From the NCBI GenBank assembly GCA_905221295.1, contig CAJNCP010000002.1, positions 202,332 through 266,331 of the forward strand: a stretch of 64,000 nucleotides of DNA, given 5' to 3'. Of the stretch, positions 17,824 through 27,039 are shown in pieces. Origin of the DNA: a bacterium (GTDB lineage: Bacteria; Bacillota; Bacilli; Lactobacillales; Streptococcaceae). Below the pieces are notes generated by a model that searched no databases, had not been told where the DNA came from, and saw nothing but the letters and a program-made list of their open reading frames with translations. A program made the position numbers and the translations under genes. Positions within the stretch are counted from its first letter, which is position 1. Each line of letters begins with the position of its first letter.

Positions 17824-18466
17824 TATTTCCTACACCGTCGTTTAGTTTTCTACTCAAAGGATCAAAGAGCGCCTGCGCTTCCTGAATGTCATCTCGAATC
17901 TTACCCATTTCTTCATCCAATTGATGGGAAATTCTAGCTGTAATCTCCAAGCGTTTCTTGATCTCCTCTGGAAAATCCCCCTGATACTTATAATTGAGCG
18001 AATGCTCAATGGTAGCCCAGAAATTCATAGCCAAGGTCCGGATTTGAATTTCAGCCAGAATCGTCTTAACACCACTGATGGTGTCAACTGTATACTCTAC
18101 CACCACATGATAGGAGCGATAGCCCGAAGCCTTCCGATGGGTGATATAATCCCGTTCCTGAACGACTCTCATATCATGGCGTTTGCGTAAAATTGCAACA
18201 ACCTCCTGAACATCATCTACAAATTGAACCATGACACGCAGCCCTGCGATATCTTGCAGGTCATTTTCCAGAGTTGCATAAGTAATTCCTCGACGAGCCA
18301 TTTTTTCTTTGATACTTTCAATCGGCTTCACCCGTCCAGTAACGAACTCAATCGGAGAGTGCTTGTTTTGTTTACGATATTGTTTTCGAATTCCACGAAG
18401 TTTGATCTTCAACTCACCTACAGCCTGAATGTAAGGATCTAAAAATTCTTCCCATTCTATGGTCAT
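17795..18466 (-). CDS. relQ: Small alarmone synthetase RelQ
   Basis: Synthesises (p)ppGpp from ATP and GDP/GTP, with no hydrolase domain. The 223 residues run from [13 protein letters not shown]; motifs are [32 protein letters not shown] and [22 protein letters not shown]. Start chosen at 18464-18466 because a strong SD AGGGAGA is four bases upstream; a longer reading frame to 18544 would begin at the predicted transcription start. First gene of an operon with nadK, a pseudouridine synthase gene and pta, an arrangement known in S. mutans and enterococci. Confidence 0.95.
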   Translation of the reverse strand: MTIEWEEFLDPYIQAVGELKIKLRGIRKQYRKQNKHSPIEFVTGRVKPIESIKEKMARRGITYATLENDLQDIAGLRVMVQFVDDVQEVVAILRKRHDMRVVQERDYITHRKASGYRSYHVVVEYTVDTISGVKTILAEIQIRTLAMNFWATIEHSLNYKYQGDFPEEIKKRLEITARISHQLDEEMGKIRDDIQEAQALFDPLSRKLNDGVGNSDDTDEEYR

Positions 18467-18549
18467 ACTTTCTCCCTTGTAATGTTTGATTGCTATGTCG
18501 AAAATCTTTGATTTTTTCAGTACATTCGTATACAATAAATACATTGTCC

Positions 18550-18558
18550 ATTATACCA
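18550..18558 (-). promoter_or_regulatory. relQ operon promoter (extended -10)
   Basis: Minus-strand TGGTATAAT with TATAAT at 18550-18555 and no clear -35. The predicted relQ leader is ~75 nt. Confidence 0.7.
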
Positions 18559-18594
18559 TAAATCGCTTTCAAAGATATAGAAAAGGTTGAAAAA

Positions 18595-19164
18595 ATGAAA
18601 CATTTAGAAATAGAATTGAAAACACTTCTGAAAAAAGAGGAATACGATCATCTAAAAAAACAGTTTTCCCATATCCAACCCGTCCTTCAGAAAAACTACT
18701 ACATTGACACACCAGATTTCCAATTGCGAGAAAAGAAGGTTGCTATTCGCATTCGCGCCCTATCCGATTACGCTGAATTAACCTTGAAAGTTCCTCAAAC
18801 TATTGGAAATATGGAATATAATCAAAAAATGACTCTTCCAGAAGCTAAATATTATTTAGAAAAACAGATCCTACCTCAAGGGATGGTTCTGAAGAAACTT
18901 GCTGAGATTGGTATTGAAAGTCATGACTGGCTTATTCTAGGTTGTCTTGAAACGATTCGTTACGAAATGGAAACCGGTATCGGTTTGATGGCCTTAGATC
19001 AAAGCCATTACTTTGGTCAAACCGACTACGAACTGGAACTTGAAGTCACTAATTTTGAACAAGGAAAAGTCGATTTTCAGCAATTTTTAGATGAAAATCA
19101 CATAACTTACCAGAAGGCTCCATCAAAATTAATTCGATTCATTAAAAACATGAAAAAAAGCTGA
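18595..19164 (+). CDS. CYTH-domain (triphosphate tunnel) protein
   Basis: A 189-residue CYTH protein, a beta-barrel that binds triphosphorylated ligands and divalent metal. The signature ExExK appears as EIELK at residues 5-9, followed by paired charged strands (KVAIRIRAL, AELTLKVP, YELELEV). Triphosphatase activity on inorganic or nucleotide triphosphate is the usual finding; adenylate cyclase activity is unlikely. Divergent from relQ, which suggests a link to nucleotide metabolism by position only. SD AAAGG precedes the ATG. Confidence 0.88.
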   Translation: MKHLEIELKTLLKKEEYDHLKKQFSHIQPVLQKNYYIDTPDFQLREKKVAIRIRALSDYAELTLKVPQTIGNMEYNQKMTLPEAKYYLEKQILPQGMVLKKLAEIGIESHDWLILGCLETIRYEMETGIGLMALDQSHYFGQTDYELELEVTNFEQGKVDFQQFLDENHITYQKAPSKLIRFIKNMKKS

Positions 19165-19180
19165 AATAATCTCCTTTTTT

Positions 19181-19189
19181 TGGTAAAAT
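19181..19189 (+). promoter_or_regulatory. prs promoter (extended -10)
   Basis: TGGTAAAAT at 19181-19189, just after the CYTH stop, giving a ~80-nt prs leader. Confidence 0.55.
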
Positions 19190-19276
19190 AGAAAAGATAA
19201 AAATAATAGAATCTTCAATAGGAAAAAGTGACTTTTCCAAATGGAGATTCACAAAGTTTACAGAGGACGGTCTATA

Positions 19277-20236
19277 ATGTCAGATAGAAACAACATGAAA
19301 CTTTTCACCCTAAACTCTAACCCAGAAATCGCTCAAAAGATTGCTGATACTGTTGGTGTCCCTCTTGGAAAATTATCTTCACGTCAATTTTCTGATGGTG
19401 AAATCCAGGTCAACATTGAAGAAAGTGTCCGTGGTTACGATGTTTATATCATCCAGTCAACCAGCTACCCTGTTAGCAACCACTTGATGGAGTTGTTAAT
19501 CATGGTTGACGCTTGTGTACGTGCAAGTGCTCATAGTATCAACGTTGTCCTCCCTTACTTTGGTTATGCGCGTCAGGATCGTATCGCTTCTTCTCGCGAA
19601 CCCCTCACTGCAAAACTAGTTGCCAATATGCTTGTCAAAGCTGGTGTAAGCCGTGTTCTAACGCTTGACCTCCACGCTGTTCAGGTCCAAGGTTTCTTTG
19701 ATATTCCTGTAGACAATCTTTATACTGTTCCTCTATTTGCTAAGCACTACTGTGATAAAGGACTTCTTGGCTCTGATGTTGTTGTTGTTAGTCCAAAGAA
19801 CTCTGGTGTTAAACGAGCTCGTAGTTTGGCTGAATACCTTGATGCTCCTATCGCTATCATTGACTACGCGCAAGACGATTCTGATCGTAACGAAGGCTAT
19901 ATCATTGGGGATGTTGAAGGCAAGAAAGCTATCTTGATTGACGATATCCTAAATACTGGTCGTACTTTCTCTGAAGCAGCTAAAATCGTTGAACGTGAAG
20001 GCGCAACTGAGATTTATGCAGTATCCAGTCACGGTTTATTTGTTGAAGGTGCAGCAGATCTTCTTGACGCTACAAACATCAAAGAAATCCTTGTGACAGA
20101 CTCAGTAGCGACCAAAGAAAGAACTCCAGAAAATGTATGTTACATTACTGCTAGCGAATTAATTGGTGATGCTATCGTCCGCATCCATGAAAGAAAACCA
20201 GTCAGCCCACTCTTTGCTTACAACAAAAAGAAATAA
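19277..20236 (+). CDS. prs: Ribose-phosphate pyrophosphokinase (PRPP synthetase)
   Basis: Makes PRPP from ribose-5-phosphate and ATP for purine, pyrimidine, NAD, histidine and tryptophan synthesis. The 319 residues contain [12 protein letters not shown], the ATP loop [14 protein letters not shown] (~100) and the PRPP-binding [12 protein letters not shown] (~218-229). The start at MSDRNN (19277) follows SD AGAGGA; an upstream in-frame ATG at 19241 lacks one. Its stop overlaps the SD of the cysteine desulfurase gene, so the two are co-expressed. Confidence 0.95.
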   Translation: MSDRNNMKLFTLNSNPEIAQKIADTVGVPLGKLSSRQFSDGEIQVNIEESVRGYDVYIIQSTSYPVSNHLMELLIMVDACVRASAHSINVVLPYFGYARQDRIASSREPLTAKLVANMLVKAGVSRVLTLDLHAVQVQGFFDIPVDNLYTVPLFAKHYCDKGLLGSDVVVVSPKNSGVKRARSLAEYLDAPIAIIDYAQDDSDRNEGYIIGDVEGKKAILIDDILNTGRTFSEAAKIVEREGATEIYAVSSHGLFVEGAADLLDATNIKEILVTDSVATKERTPENVCYITASELIGDAIVRIHERKPVSPLFAYNKKK

Positions 20237-20245
20237 GGTGATTCT

Positions 20246-21361
20246 TTGATTTATTTGGACAATGCTGCTACGACTCCTATGTCGGCAGTAGCTATTTCTG
20301 AAATGACCAAGGTCATGCAAGAAACTCATGGTAATCCTTCTAGTATTCATGGTCATGGTCGGCAGGCTGGCAAACTCTTGCGAGAAGCTCGTCAGGACTT
20401 AGCCCACTTACTAGGAACTAAACCTCAACATATCTTTTTTACGTCTGGCGGTACAGAAAGTAACAATACAGCCATTATTGGCTATTGTCTCCGTCATCAG
20501 GAACGTGGCAAACATATCATCACGACAGCTATCGAACACCATTCTGTCCTTGAGACCATTGATTATCTGGTTCAACATTTTGGCTTTGAAGCGACAATTA
20601 TCCAACCAGTGAATCAAGAAATCACTGCGCAGCAGATTCAAGAAGCTTTACGTGACGATACCATCCTCGTTTCTACCATGTATGCTAATAATGAAACAGG
20701 CAGTCTCTTACCTATTGCTGAGATTGGACGTGTTTTAAAAGAGCATCCTGCTGCTTATCATGTAGATGCTGTTCAAGCTATCGGGAAGATTCCTATCCAT
20801 CCCGAGGAATTAGGAATCGATTTCCTCAGTGCTTCTGCCCACAAATTCCATGGGCCAAAAGGAGTCGGCTTTCTTTACGCATCGACTGGAGACTTTGATT
20901 CCTATCTTCACGGTGGGGACCAAGAACAAAAGAAACGAGCTGGAACAGAAAACCTTGCTGCCATCGTCGGTATGGTTGCTGCCCTCAAAGAAGACTTGGA
21001 TCATCAGGCTGAGCATTACCAAAAACTAGAGGGATTAAAAACTGTTTTTCTAGAAGAAATTGCAGGTCTCAACTACTATCTCAATGAAAGCAAACACCAA
21101 CTTCCTTATGTTTTCAACATTGGCTTCCCTGGTCAAAAAAATGACTTACTCTTGCTTCGGTTAGACCTTGAAGGAATCTCAATCTCAACTGGTTCAGCCT
21201 GTACTGCTGGTGTTGTGCAGACTAGCCATGTCCTCGAAGCTCTTTATGGGCCTGATTCACATCGTTTAAAAGAGTCTGTCCGTATCAGTCTGTCCCCTCT
21301 TAATACTGATGAGGAACTGAAACAACTGGCACAAACCTTAAAAAATATTATTGGAGATTAA
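20246..21361 (+). CDS. Cysteine desulfurase (NifS/IscS family)
   Basis: PLP enzyme of 371 residues mobilising sulfur from cysteine, for 4-thiouridine, other thio-modifications or Fe-S assembly. Hallmarks: YLDNAATTP at the start, SGGTESNN, the PLP-lysine segment SAHKFHGPKG (K near 206) and the catalytic cysteine loop STGSACTAG (~320). Start is TTG at 20246 because the frame begins exactly at the conserved N-terminus and SD AAGGTG lies five bases upstream. No thiI gene is adjacent in the window, so its acceptor protein is not indicated. Confidence 0.93.
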   Translation: MIYLDNAATTPMSAVAISEMTKVMQETHGNPSSIHGHGRQAGKLLREARQDLAHLLGTKPQHIFFTSGGTESNNTAIIGYCLRHQERGKHIITTAIEHHSVLETIDYLVQHFGFEATIIQPVNQEITAQQIQEALRDDTILVSTMYANNETGSLLPIAEIGRVLKEHPAAYHVDAVQAIGKIPIHPEELGIDFLSASAHKFHGPKGVGFLYASTGDFDSYLHGGDQEQKKRAGTENLAAIVGMVAALKEDLDHQAEHYQKLEGLKTVFLEEIAGLNYYLNESKHQLPYVFNIGFPGQKNDLLLLRLDLEGISISTGSACTAGVVQTSHVLEALYGPDSHRLKESVRISLSPLNTDEELKQLAQTLKNIIGD

Positions 21362-21365
21362 CCTA

Positions 21366-21713
21366 ATGGCATTCGAAAAAACCATTAAACTACAAAACTG
21401 CCGCTACGACTATACACTTAGTCCATCTGTAAAAAAGTTTACACTAAAAGACAATACTTTCTTTGAAACAAAGGTAGGAAACTATGAACTGACTCGTCTA
21501 CTTGAAAAAGTTCCTAATAGTGGTGAAGGTTTCCTACTAAAAATTATCATCAACAAAGAGCTTACAGGTGTTAAAATTAATATCACTGACAAATCAGGTC
21601 TTCGTTTGGTCAATATCTTTAAATCTGAAGAACACCATATCCACCAAGAAAAATTCTACTTCCTCATGGACAGTCTTGTAGAACGCGGAATCTTCACAAA
21701 AGAAGAGAGATGA
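21366..21713 (+). CDS. DUF1831 protein
   Basis: A small cytosolic protein of 115 residues resembling DUF1831 proteins, which often lie next to nifS/prs in lactic acid bacteria; function unknown. Starts at the ATG at 21366 with SD GGAG ten bases upstream, inside the stop region of the desulfurase gene. Alternating beta-strand and helix pattern, no membrane segment. Translational coupling with the desulfurase suggests a related role, which is inference. Confidence 0.8.
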   Translation: MAFEKTIKLQNCRYDYTLSPSVKKFTLKDNTFFETKVGNYELTRLLEKVPNSGEGFLLKIIINKELTGVKINITDKSGLRLVNIFKSEEHHIHQEKFYFLMDSLVERGIFTKEER

Positions 21714-21719
21714 TTGGCT

Positions 21720-21929
21720 ATGTTTCGTTTGACTTATAAAGATAACTATCAAGTAGAACGTACACTTGAGTTTGCTGATTACGAAGAACTCATGTTATCC
21801 CTATCGGGCTGTGTGACCCTACCTGACACTCTCCTAATCAGCTCCTTAACACTGAATGATAAAGTGATTTATCAAGGATTAGTTGGCGATCTCTACCGTT
21901 TTTTATCACAAACTAATTTTTCAGATTAA
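21720..21929 (+). CDS. DUF4649-like small protein
   Basis: A 69-residue protein starting MFRLTYKDNY, probably of the DUF4649 family; function unknown. The ATG at 21720 is preferred; a TTG two codons upstream is possible since the SD-like AGAGAGATGA is close to either. It follows the DUF1831 stop by six bases and is the last gene of the prs operon, ahead of a terminator. Confidence 0.7.
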   Translation: MFRLTYKDNYQVERTLEFADYEELMLSLSGCVTLPDTLLISSLTLNDKVIYQGLVGDLYRFLSQTNFSD

Positions 21930-21957
21930 AACTAAGAATTCTCTTAGTTTTTTCTTG
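21928..21957 (+). terminator. Terminator of the prs operon
   Basis: 10-bp stem AAAACTAAGA/TCTTAGTTTT (21928-21937, 21942-21951) with a 4-base loop and T tract; it overlaps the last stop codon. Confidence 0.85.
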
Positions 21958-21960
21958 TTT

Positions 21961-21992
21961 TTGTTGATTTTTTCACAATGTTTCTATAAAAT
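21961..21992 (+). promoter_or_regulatory. rex promoter with putative Rex operator
   Basis: TTGTTGATTTTTTCACAA (21961-21978) matches 16 of 18 positions of the general Rex site TTGTGAAWWWWTTCACAA (from memory). It overlaps -35 TTGATT (21964-21969), which is 17 bp from -10 TAAAAT (21987-21992). This predicts autoregulation of rex. Confidence 0.65.
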
Positions 21993-22017
21993 AGAAGAAT
22001 AGAAAGGTTGTGATTTT

Positions 22018-22659
22018 GTGAAAGATAAACAGTCTGCTATTCCAAAAGCAACAGCAAAAAGACTCTCTCTTTACTATCGAATTTTCAAGAGATTTCATGC
22101 AGAAAAAATTGAACGTGCCAACTCTAAACAAATTGCAGAGGCTATCGGTATCGATTCGGCGACTGTCCGTCGTGATTTTTCCTACTTTGGTGAACTAGGA
22201 AGACGTGGATTTGGTTATGATGTCAAAAAATTGATGAATTTTTTTGCTGATCTCCTTAATGATAACTCAATTACAAATGTTATGCTGGTAGGGATTGGAA
22301 ATATGGGCCATGCCCTTCTCCACTACCGCTTCCATGAGCGTAACAAGATGAAAATTATCATGGCCTTTGACCTAGATGACCATCCAGAAGTTGGAAGCCA
22401 GACGCCTGATGGAATTCCAATCTATGGTATCTCTCAGATTAAAGAAAAAATAAAAGAAGCAGATGTCAAAACTGCTATCCTAACAGTTCCAAGTGTTAAA
22501 TCACAAGAAGTTGCCAATCTTTTGGTTGATGCAGGTATAAAAGGTATTCTCAGTTTTTCCCCTGTTCACCTTCACCTTCCAAAAGATGTGGTTGTTCAGT
22601 ATGTCGATTTGACAAGCGAACTCCAAACCCTCCTCTATTTTATGCGTAAAGAGGATTAG
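22018..22659 (+). CDS. rex: Redox-sensing repressor Rex
   Basis: Homodimeric repressor of 213 residues that senses the NADH/NAD ratio and controls fermentation genes. The winged helix (~10-80) contains [15 protein letters not shown]; the Rossmann fold carries [10 protein letters not shown] (~90-99) and the C-terminal swapped helix [12 protein letters not shown]. Start is GTG at 22018 with AAAGG ten bases upstream. A Rex-like operator overlaps its promoter. It leads a cluster with the amidotransferase gene 15 bases downstream. Confidence 0.95.
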   Translation: MKDKQSAIPKATAKRLSLYYRIFKRFHAEKIERANSKQIAEAIGIDSATVRRDFSYFGELGRRGFGYDVKKLMNFFADLLNDNSITNVMLVGIGNMGHALLHYRFHERNKMKIIMAFDLDDHPEVGSQTPDGIPIYGISQIKEKIKEADVKTAILTVPSVKSQEVANLLVDAGIKGILSFSPVHLHLPKDVVVQYVDLTSELQTLLYFMRKED

Positions 22660-22674
22660 AAAGCGAAAGCATTT

Positions 22675-23364
22675 ATGAAAAAACCAGTTATTGGGATTAC
22701 AGGAAATGAAAAAACTCATCCAGATGATGACATCATGATGAGCTATGCAGCAAAGGGCTTTATTGAAGGAGTCAAGGACGCTGGCGGAATTCCAATCATC
22801 CTACCGATTGGTAATCAAGAAATGGCTGCCTATTACATCAGTATCATTGATAAGCTCATCCTAACGGGTGGGCAAAATGTTGATCCAAAATACTATGGTG
22901 AACCAAAAGCTATTGACAGCGATGACTACCATCTTCAAAGAGACCAGTTTGAATTAGCCCTTATCAGGGAAGCGATTAAGCAAAAGAAACCAATTTTCTC
23001 TGTTTGTCGGGGTACTCAACTTTTCAATGTCGCCATGGGAGGCACGCTACACCAAGATATCGAGGATCATTGGCAGGACTGTTCAGCCGAATACACGACC
23101 CAACGCCTCGTAACGGAACCTGATACGATTCTCCGAGAAATCTATGGAGAAATCTCTCATATCAACTCCTTCCACCACCAGAGCATTAAAGATCTAGCTT
23201 CAAATCTTAAGGTTGTAGCACATGATCCTAAAGATGGAATCATTGAGGCTGTGACAACTACGGACGACTTTCCTTATCTTGGTGTCCAATGGCATCCAGA
23301 ATTTCTATTTGAAAATCGTCCCAAAGATAAAACGCTATTTGACTATGTTGTTAACGAACTCTAG
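22675..23364 (+). CDS. Class-I glutamine amidotransferase-like hydrolase (peptidase C26)
   Basis: A 229-residue cytosolic hydrolase resembling gamma-glutamyl-GABA hydrolase (PuuD). The nucleophile elbow FSVCRGTQ (C near residue 107) and the His-Glu pair in VQWHPEFL (~205) complete the catalytic triad, and GGQNVDP is typical of C26. The true substrate is a gamma-glutamyl compound but cannot be named. It is co-directional with rex, 15 bases apart, without an intervening terminator. Confidence 0.9.
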   Translation: MKKPVIGITGNEKTHPDDDIMMSYAAKGFIEGVKDAGGIPIILPIGNQEMAAYYISIIDKLILTGGQNVDPKYYGEPKAIDSDDYHLQRDQFELALIREAIKQKKPIFSVCRGTQLFNVAMGGTLHQDIEDHWQDCSAEYTTQRLVTEPDTILREIYGEISHINSFHHQSIKDLASNLKVVAHDPKDGIIEAVTTTDDFPYLGVQWHPEFLFENRPKDKTLFDYVVNEL

Positions 23365-23387
23365 GCTTTTAGATAGGTTATTAAATC

Positions 23388-23876
23388 ATGAATGAAATTA
23401 AAATACCTTCTACTCATGAGATTTTGAGAGATATAGAAGCTAATGTTTTCATATCTTATAAGGAAAAGGAAGCTAATCTTTTCTTATCAAACAATGAAAA
23501 AGAAATAAGGGTTTGCTTTCATCTTTCTAATCTCTATAGACTTTTAACAGCGGAAAGTTACCAATCTTTTTCTAAGAATAAAGAGAATTTCGATAAACTA
23601 TCTCAAAAAGAAAAAGAAAAACAGCTGAAAGAAATGTCTAAAAAGGCAAAACTATTTTGTAAAAAGGCAGATGCCAAACTAAAAAGTAAATTTCATTCAA
23701 GTCTTTGCTTTTACAGAGATATTCTCATTCATAAAAAAAGATATTATAAAATCGAAGATTTCAATGCGATTGTCAACTTTATCGTTCAAGAAAATTTACT
23801 TGTACCCACGATAACACCTCTTCCTGTTATCAATATGACAGAAGTAGATTCCTATGTTTTAGAAGTGATTGAGTAA
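23388..23876 (+). CDS. Uncharacterised lysine-rich protein
   Basis: I do not recognise this 162-residue protein. It has no signal peptide or membrane segment, a very basic helical centre (~residues 55-100, many Lys/Glu), and AT-rich codons compared with rex and the amidotransferase gene. It follows the latter by 23 bases, so it is probably on the same transcript, although no strong SD was found before the ATG. Convergent with radC. It may be a lineage-specific or transferred gene. Confidence 0.6.
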   Translation: MNEIKIPSTHEILRDIEANVFISYKEKEANLFLSNNEKEIRVCFHLSNLYRLLTAESYQSFSKNKENFDKLSQKEKEKQLKEMSKKAKLFCKKADAKLKSKFHSSLCFYRDILIHKKRYYKIEDFNAIVNFIVQENLLVPTITPLPVINMTEVDSYVLEVIE

Positions 23877-23890
23877 GATCATGTGTAATC

Positions 23891-24571
23891 TTAAATCAAA
23901 TCCGTCTTTTCACGGTAACTAAAGTAATCCGAGTGAGAGACAATCAGATGATCCAGAAACACAATTCCCATCAGTTCGCAGGCCTCCTTGACTAGCTTAG
24001 TGACATGGTCGTCATTTCGACTAGGAGATACAGCACCGGATGGATGATTGTGAACGAGAATCACGGAAGTTGCCATATGCTTCAAAGCATAGTGAAGGAT
24101 TTCTCTCGGTTCAGCAATGCTGCGTGTCGCAGATCCGATAAAAATAGTTTGCTGATGAATGATTTGATTTTGAGTATTGAGATAGAGCGCCACTAGGTGC
24201 TCTTGTTTTTTGTCGCCAAGTTCCTGTTGCATTTTCTTAGCTAGCTTTTGACTGCTGAGAATACTTTCCATCTCAAGGGTTTCATGTTTGTGAATACGAT
24301 GTCCCAGTTCAATCACCGCTTGTAATTCAATGGCCTTAATCCGTCCAATACCAGACAGACTCTGCAATTCCTGCAGGGTCATTTTTTTCAAATCGGTTAG
24401 ACTGTTAAGACTATTCAAGACTTTTTGGGCAATTTCAAATACATTAGCCTGACGCGTTCCCGTTCTGAGCAAAATAGCTAGTAATTCTTGATTGCTCAGA
24501 GCCTCTACTCCTTCTTTAACTAGTCTTTCTCTAGGCAAAAGTGAATCTTCTTGGAATGAAATACTGTACAT
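23891..24571 (-). CDS. radC: RadC/JAB-domain protein
   Basis: A 226-residue MPN+/JAB protein. The N-terminal HhH-like part has [14 protein letters not shown] (~70-83), and the metalloprotease-type motif is seen as VHNHPSG with following D in SPSRNDD (JAMM). The historical DNA-repair role of RadC is doubtful and the substrate is unknown. Start taken at MYSISFQED (24571), which has a strong SD GGAGG six bases upstream; five further in-frame codons upstream lack one. Confidence 0.92.
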   Translation of the reverse strand: MYSISFQEDSLLPRERLVKEGVEALSNQELLAILLRTGTRQANVFEIAQKVLNSLNSLTDLKKMTLQELQSLSGIGRIKAIELQAVIELGHRIHKHETLEMESILSSQKLAKKMQQELGDKKQEHLVALYLNTQNQIIHQQTIFIGSATRSIAEPREILHYALKHMATSVILVHNHPSGAVSPSRNDDHVTKLVKEACELMGIVFLDHLIVSHSDYFSYREKTDLI

Positions 24572-24613
24572 AAAAATCCTCCTCACTTTATTATTCGTGA
24601 GAAGGATGAAAAA

Positions 24614-26905
24614 TTAGATTTTTTTCTCAATTGGAGCTACACTGGCTAGAAGTTTTTTCAGACCTACTTCTGGGAAATTTATTTTCAATTCCTGAGTATC
24701 ACCACTACCTGAAACTTCTAGGACTGTTCCCTCTCCCCATTTCTTGTGAAGTGCAATATCTCCAATAGACCAGTTAGTATCGCTTGAATCTTTTTTATTT
24801 CCAGCTGCAAACTGTCCAAATGGGAGACTACTTGACTGGATAGAGCTTGGTGCGGCATTGCGTTTCCGTTCTTGAAGAGCCTGAGCCAAACTCATTCCTT
24901 GACCGAAAGCAATCCCACCACTGCTATAAGATGCCTTGAAGCTGGTATTAGCTGGACGAGCCAATCCTTGATATTCAAGCAAGTCTGAACTGATTTCATT
25001 GATAAAACGAGTTGGGCGATTATAGTTTGTACGACCGAAAAGCAAGCGTGAGTTGGCATTAGTCAGATAGAGGATCTTTTCTGCACGCGTGATTCCTACA
25101 TAGGCCAAACGGCGTTCTTCTTCTAGCTCATCTGGATCTTCAGCTGCACGGCTAAGCGGAAAGACATTTTCCTCCATCCCGATGATAAAGACAACTGGGA
25201 ACTCAAGTCCCTTAGCAGCATGCAAGGTCATCAAGGTTACTTCTGATGTCTCCTGACTGCCTGAATCTGTATCTGCAATCAAGGCAAGGTCATTCAAGAA
25301 ACGACTGAGTTTATCCAAACCTGTTTCTTCTTCTTGATTGTCAGGATTGTCATCAAAATTCTTGGTAACAGAAAGAAATTCCTCGATATTTTCAACCCGA
25401 GCCTTGCTTTCCAAGGTTGCTTGAGCATTAAGAATATCGATATAACCAGTTTTTTCTAAAACAGCCTCAACCAACTCGGTGATGGTTAATTGATCCAGTT
25501 GCTCCCGCAAATCCAGAATCATATTGGCAAAATCCCAGATAGACTGGGCTGCCTTACCTTTGATTCCTGATAACATGATATTTACTGAAGCATCCAGCAT
25601 AGACATGTTTTGAATATTCGCAAAATCCCGGATTTTCTCAACCGTTCCTGGGCCAATTCCGCGTTTAGGTTCGTTAATAATGCGCTCAAAACTGATATTG
25701 TCACTCAGATTGGCAATGAGATTAAGATAGGCGATAATATCACGGATTTCCTTACGGCTGTAGAACTTGGTTCCGCCAACCATAGTATAAGGAATATTGG
25801 ACTTGAGCAGGGCTTCCTCAATGGTACGAGACTGGGCGTTAGTTCGATAGAGAACTGCAAAGTCTTTGTGGAGGAAGTTTTGACTACGACCAAGTTCATC
25901 GATGGTTTTGGCTACAAAAACAGCTTCGTCTTGTTCGTCATTTGCGCGATAATAAACGATTTGCTCCCCATCGGCATTCTGGGTCCAGAGATTCTTGGGG
26001 CGGCGATTTTGATTGTTTTTGATGACGTCATTGGCTGCTTGAAGTATGGTTTTAGTTGAACGATAATTTTCTTCCAACAAAACTACCTTGGCTTGAGGAT
26101 AATCTTTCTCGAAATCCAAGATATTCTGCATATCAGCCCCACGCCAACCGTAAATAGACTGGTCAGCATCACCGACTACGCAGATGTTTTTAAAGCGTGA
26201 AGCCAAGAGTTTGACCAATTGATACTGGGCATGGTTGGTATCTTGGTACTCATCAACATGGATGTACTGGAATTTCTGCTGGTAGTAGGTTAAAACATCA
26301 GGATTCTGATCAAAGAGACGCAAAGTCAACATAATCAAATCATCAAAGTCAACCGATTCAGACTGACGAAGCTCCTTTTGATAAGCTGTATAACACTGAG
26401 CAACGATTTGCGTATACATATCACCAGCTTGAGCAGCATAAGCCACATCATCAATCAGGTCATTCTTAGCATTGGAAATAGTCCCCAAAATAGTTCGTTC
26501 ATTCCATTTTTTCGGATCCAAGTTCAATTGCTTGAGAATGCGCTTCATAAGGGTTCGCTGTTCACCAGGATCTACAATGGTGAAGTTTCGATTGTAGCCA
26601 ATATGATCCGCATCGCGACGCAGGATACGAACACACATGGAGTGAAAGGTCGCAATCAGACAGTCCTGAGTAGCTGGATTGAGCCCATAGGCACGCTCCT
26701 TCATCTCACGCGCCGCCTTATTGGTAAAGGTAATGGCCAAGATATTCCAAGGATTGACCATCTTTTCATCAATCAAGTAGGCGATACGATGGGTCAAAAC
26801 TCGGGTCTTTCCAGAACCAGCACCAGCCATGATTAACAAGGGCCCTTCTGTCGTTTGCACCGCCTCAGCCTGACGGTCATTCATTCCATTCAATAATGCG
26901 TTCAT
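24614..26905 (-). CDS. pcrA: ATP-dependent DNA helicase PcrA
   Basis: Superfamily-1A 3'-5' helicase of 763 residues, acting in repair, rolling-circle replication and clearing RecA filaments or stalled RNA polymerase. Motif I is AGAGSGKTR (~30-38), Ia TFTNKAAREM, II VDEYQDTNH (~222), III GDADQSIYGWRGA, V TLHAAKGLEF and VI YVGITRAE. The C-terminal KWGEGTVLEVSG domain that contacts RNA polymerase is present. Convergent neighbours and a 43-base gap to radC suggest read-through into radC. Confidence 0.96.
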   Translation of the reverse strand: MNALLNGMNDRQAEAVQTTEGPLLIMAGAGSGKTRVLTHRIAYLIDEKMVNPWNILAITFTNKAAREMKERAYGLNPATQDCLIATFHSMCVRILRRDADHIGYNRNFTIVDPGEQRTLMKRILKQLNLDPKKWNERTILGTISNAKNDLIDDVAYAAQAGDMYTQIVAQCYTAYQKELRQSESVDFDDLIMLTLRLFDQNPDVLTYYQQKFQYIHVDEYQDTNHAQYQLVKLLASRFKNICVVGDADQSIYGWRGADMQNILDFEKDYPQAKVVLLEENYRSTKTILQAANDVIKNNQNRRPKNLWTQNADGEQIVYYRANDEQDEAVFVAKTIDELGRSQNFLHKDFAVLYRTNAQSRTIEEALLKSNIPYTMVGGTKFYSRKEIRDIIAYLNLIANLSDNISFERIINEPKRGIGPGTVEKIRDFANIQNMSMLDASVNIMLSGIKGKAAQSIWDFANMILDLREQLDQLTITELVEAVLEKTGYIDILNAQATLESKARVENIEEFLSVTKNFDDNPDNQEEETGLDKLSRFLNDLALIADTDSGSQETSEVTLMTLHAAKGLEFPVVFIIGMEENVFPLSRAAEDPDELEEERRLAYVGITRAEKILYLTNANSRLLFGRTNYNRPTRFINEISSDLLEYQGLARPANTSFKASYSSGGIAFGQGMSLAQALQERKRNAAPSSIQSSSLPFGQFAAGNKKDSSDTNWSIGDIALHKKWGEGTVLEVSGSGDTQELKINFPEVGLKKLLASVAPIEKKI

Positions 26906-26990
26906 TTTCTCTTCCTTACTCTTGAAGTCAATGTTTCTATTATATCAGAAATCGGAGAAAATAGAAACTTTACAGAGACTAGACAAATAG

Positions 26991-27020
26991 CAAAATCCCA
27001 TCCGAATATAGATGGGACTT
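26991..27020 (-). terminator. Terminator after the RelA/SpoT-domain gene
   Basis: 7-bp stem TCCCATC/GATGGGA (26996-27002, 27011-27017) with an 8-base loop; on the minus strand it is followed by TTTTG. Confidence 0.75.
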
Positions 27021-27039
27021 CTTATAATACTTAACGTGA

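Noticed and set aside
18467..18544. N-terminal extension of relQ by 26 codons
   Set aside because: It would begin at about the predicted transcription start, has no SD, and the family starts at MTIEWEEF behind a strong SD.
19241..19276. Longer prs start
   Set aside because: No SD upstream of 19241; the conserved N-terminus and SD fit 19277.
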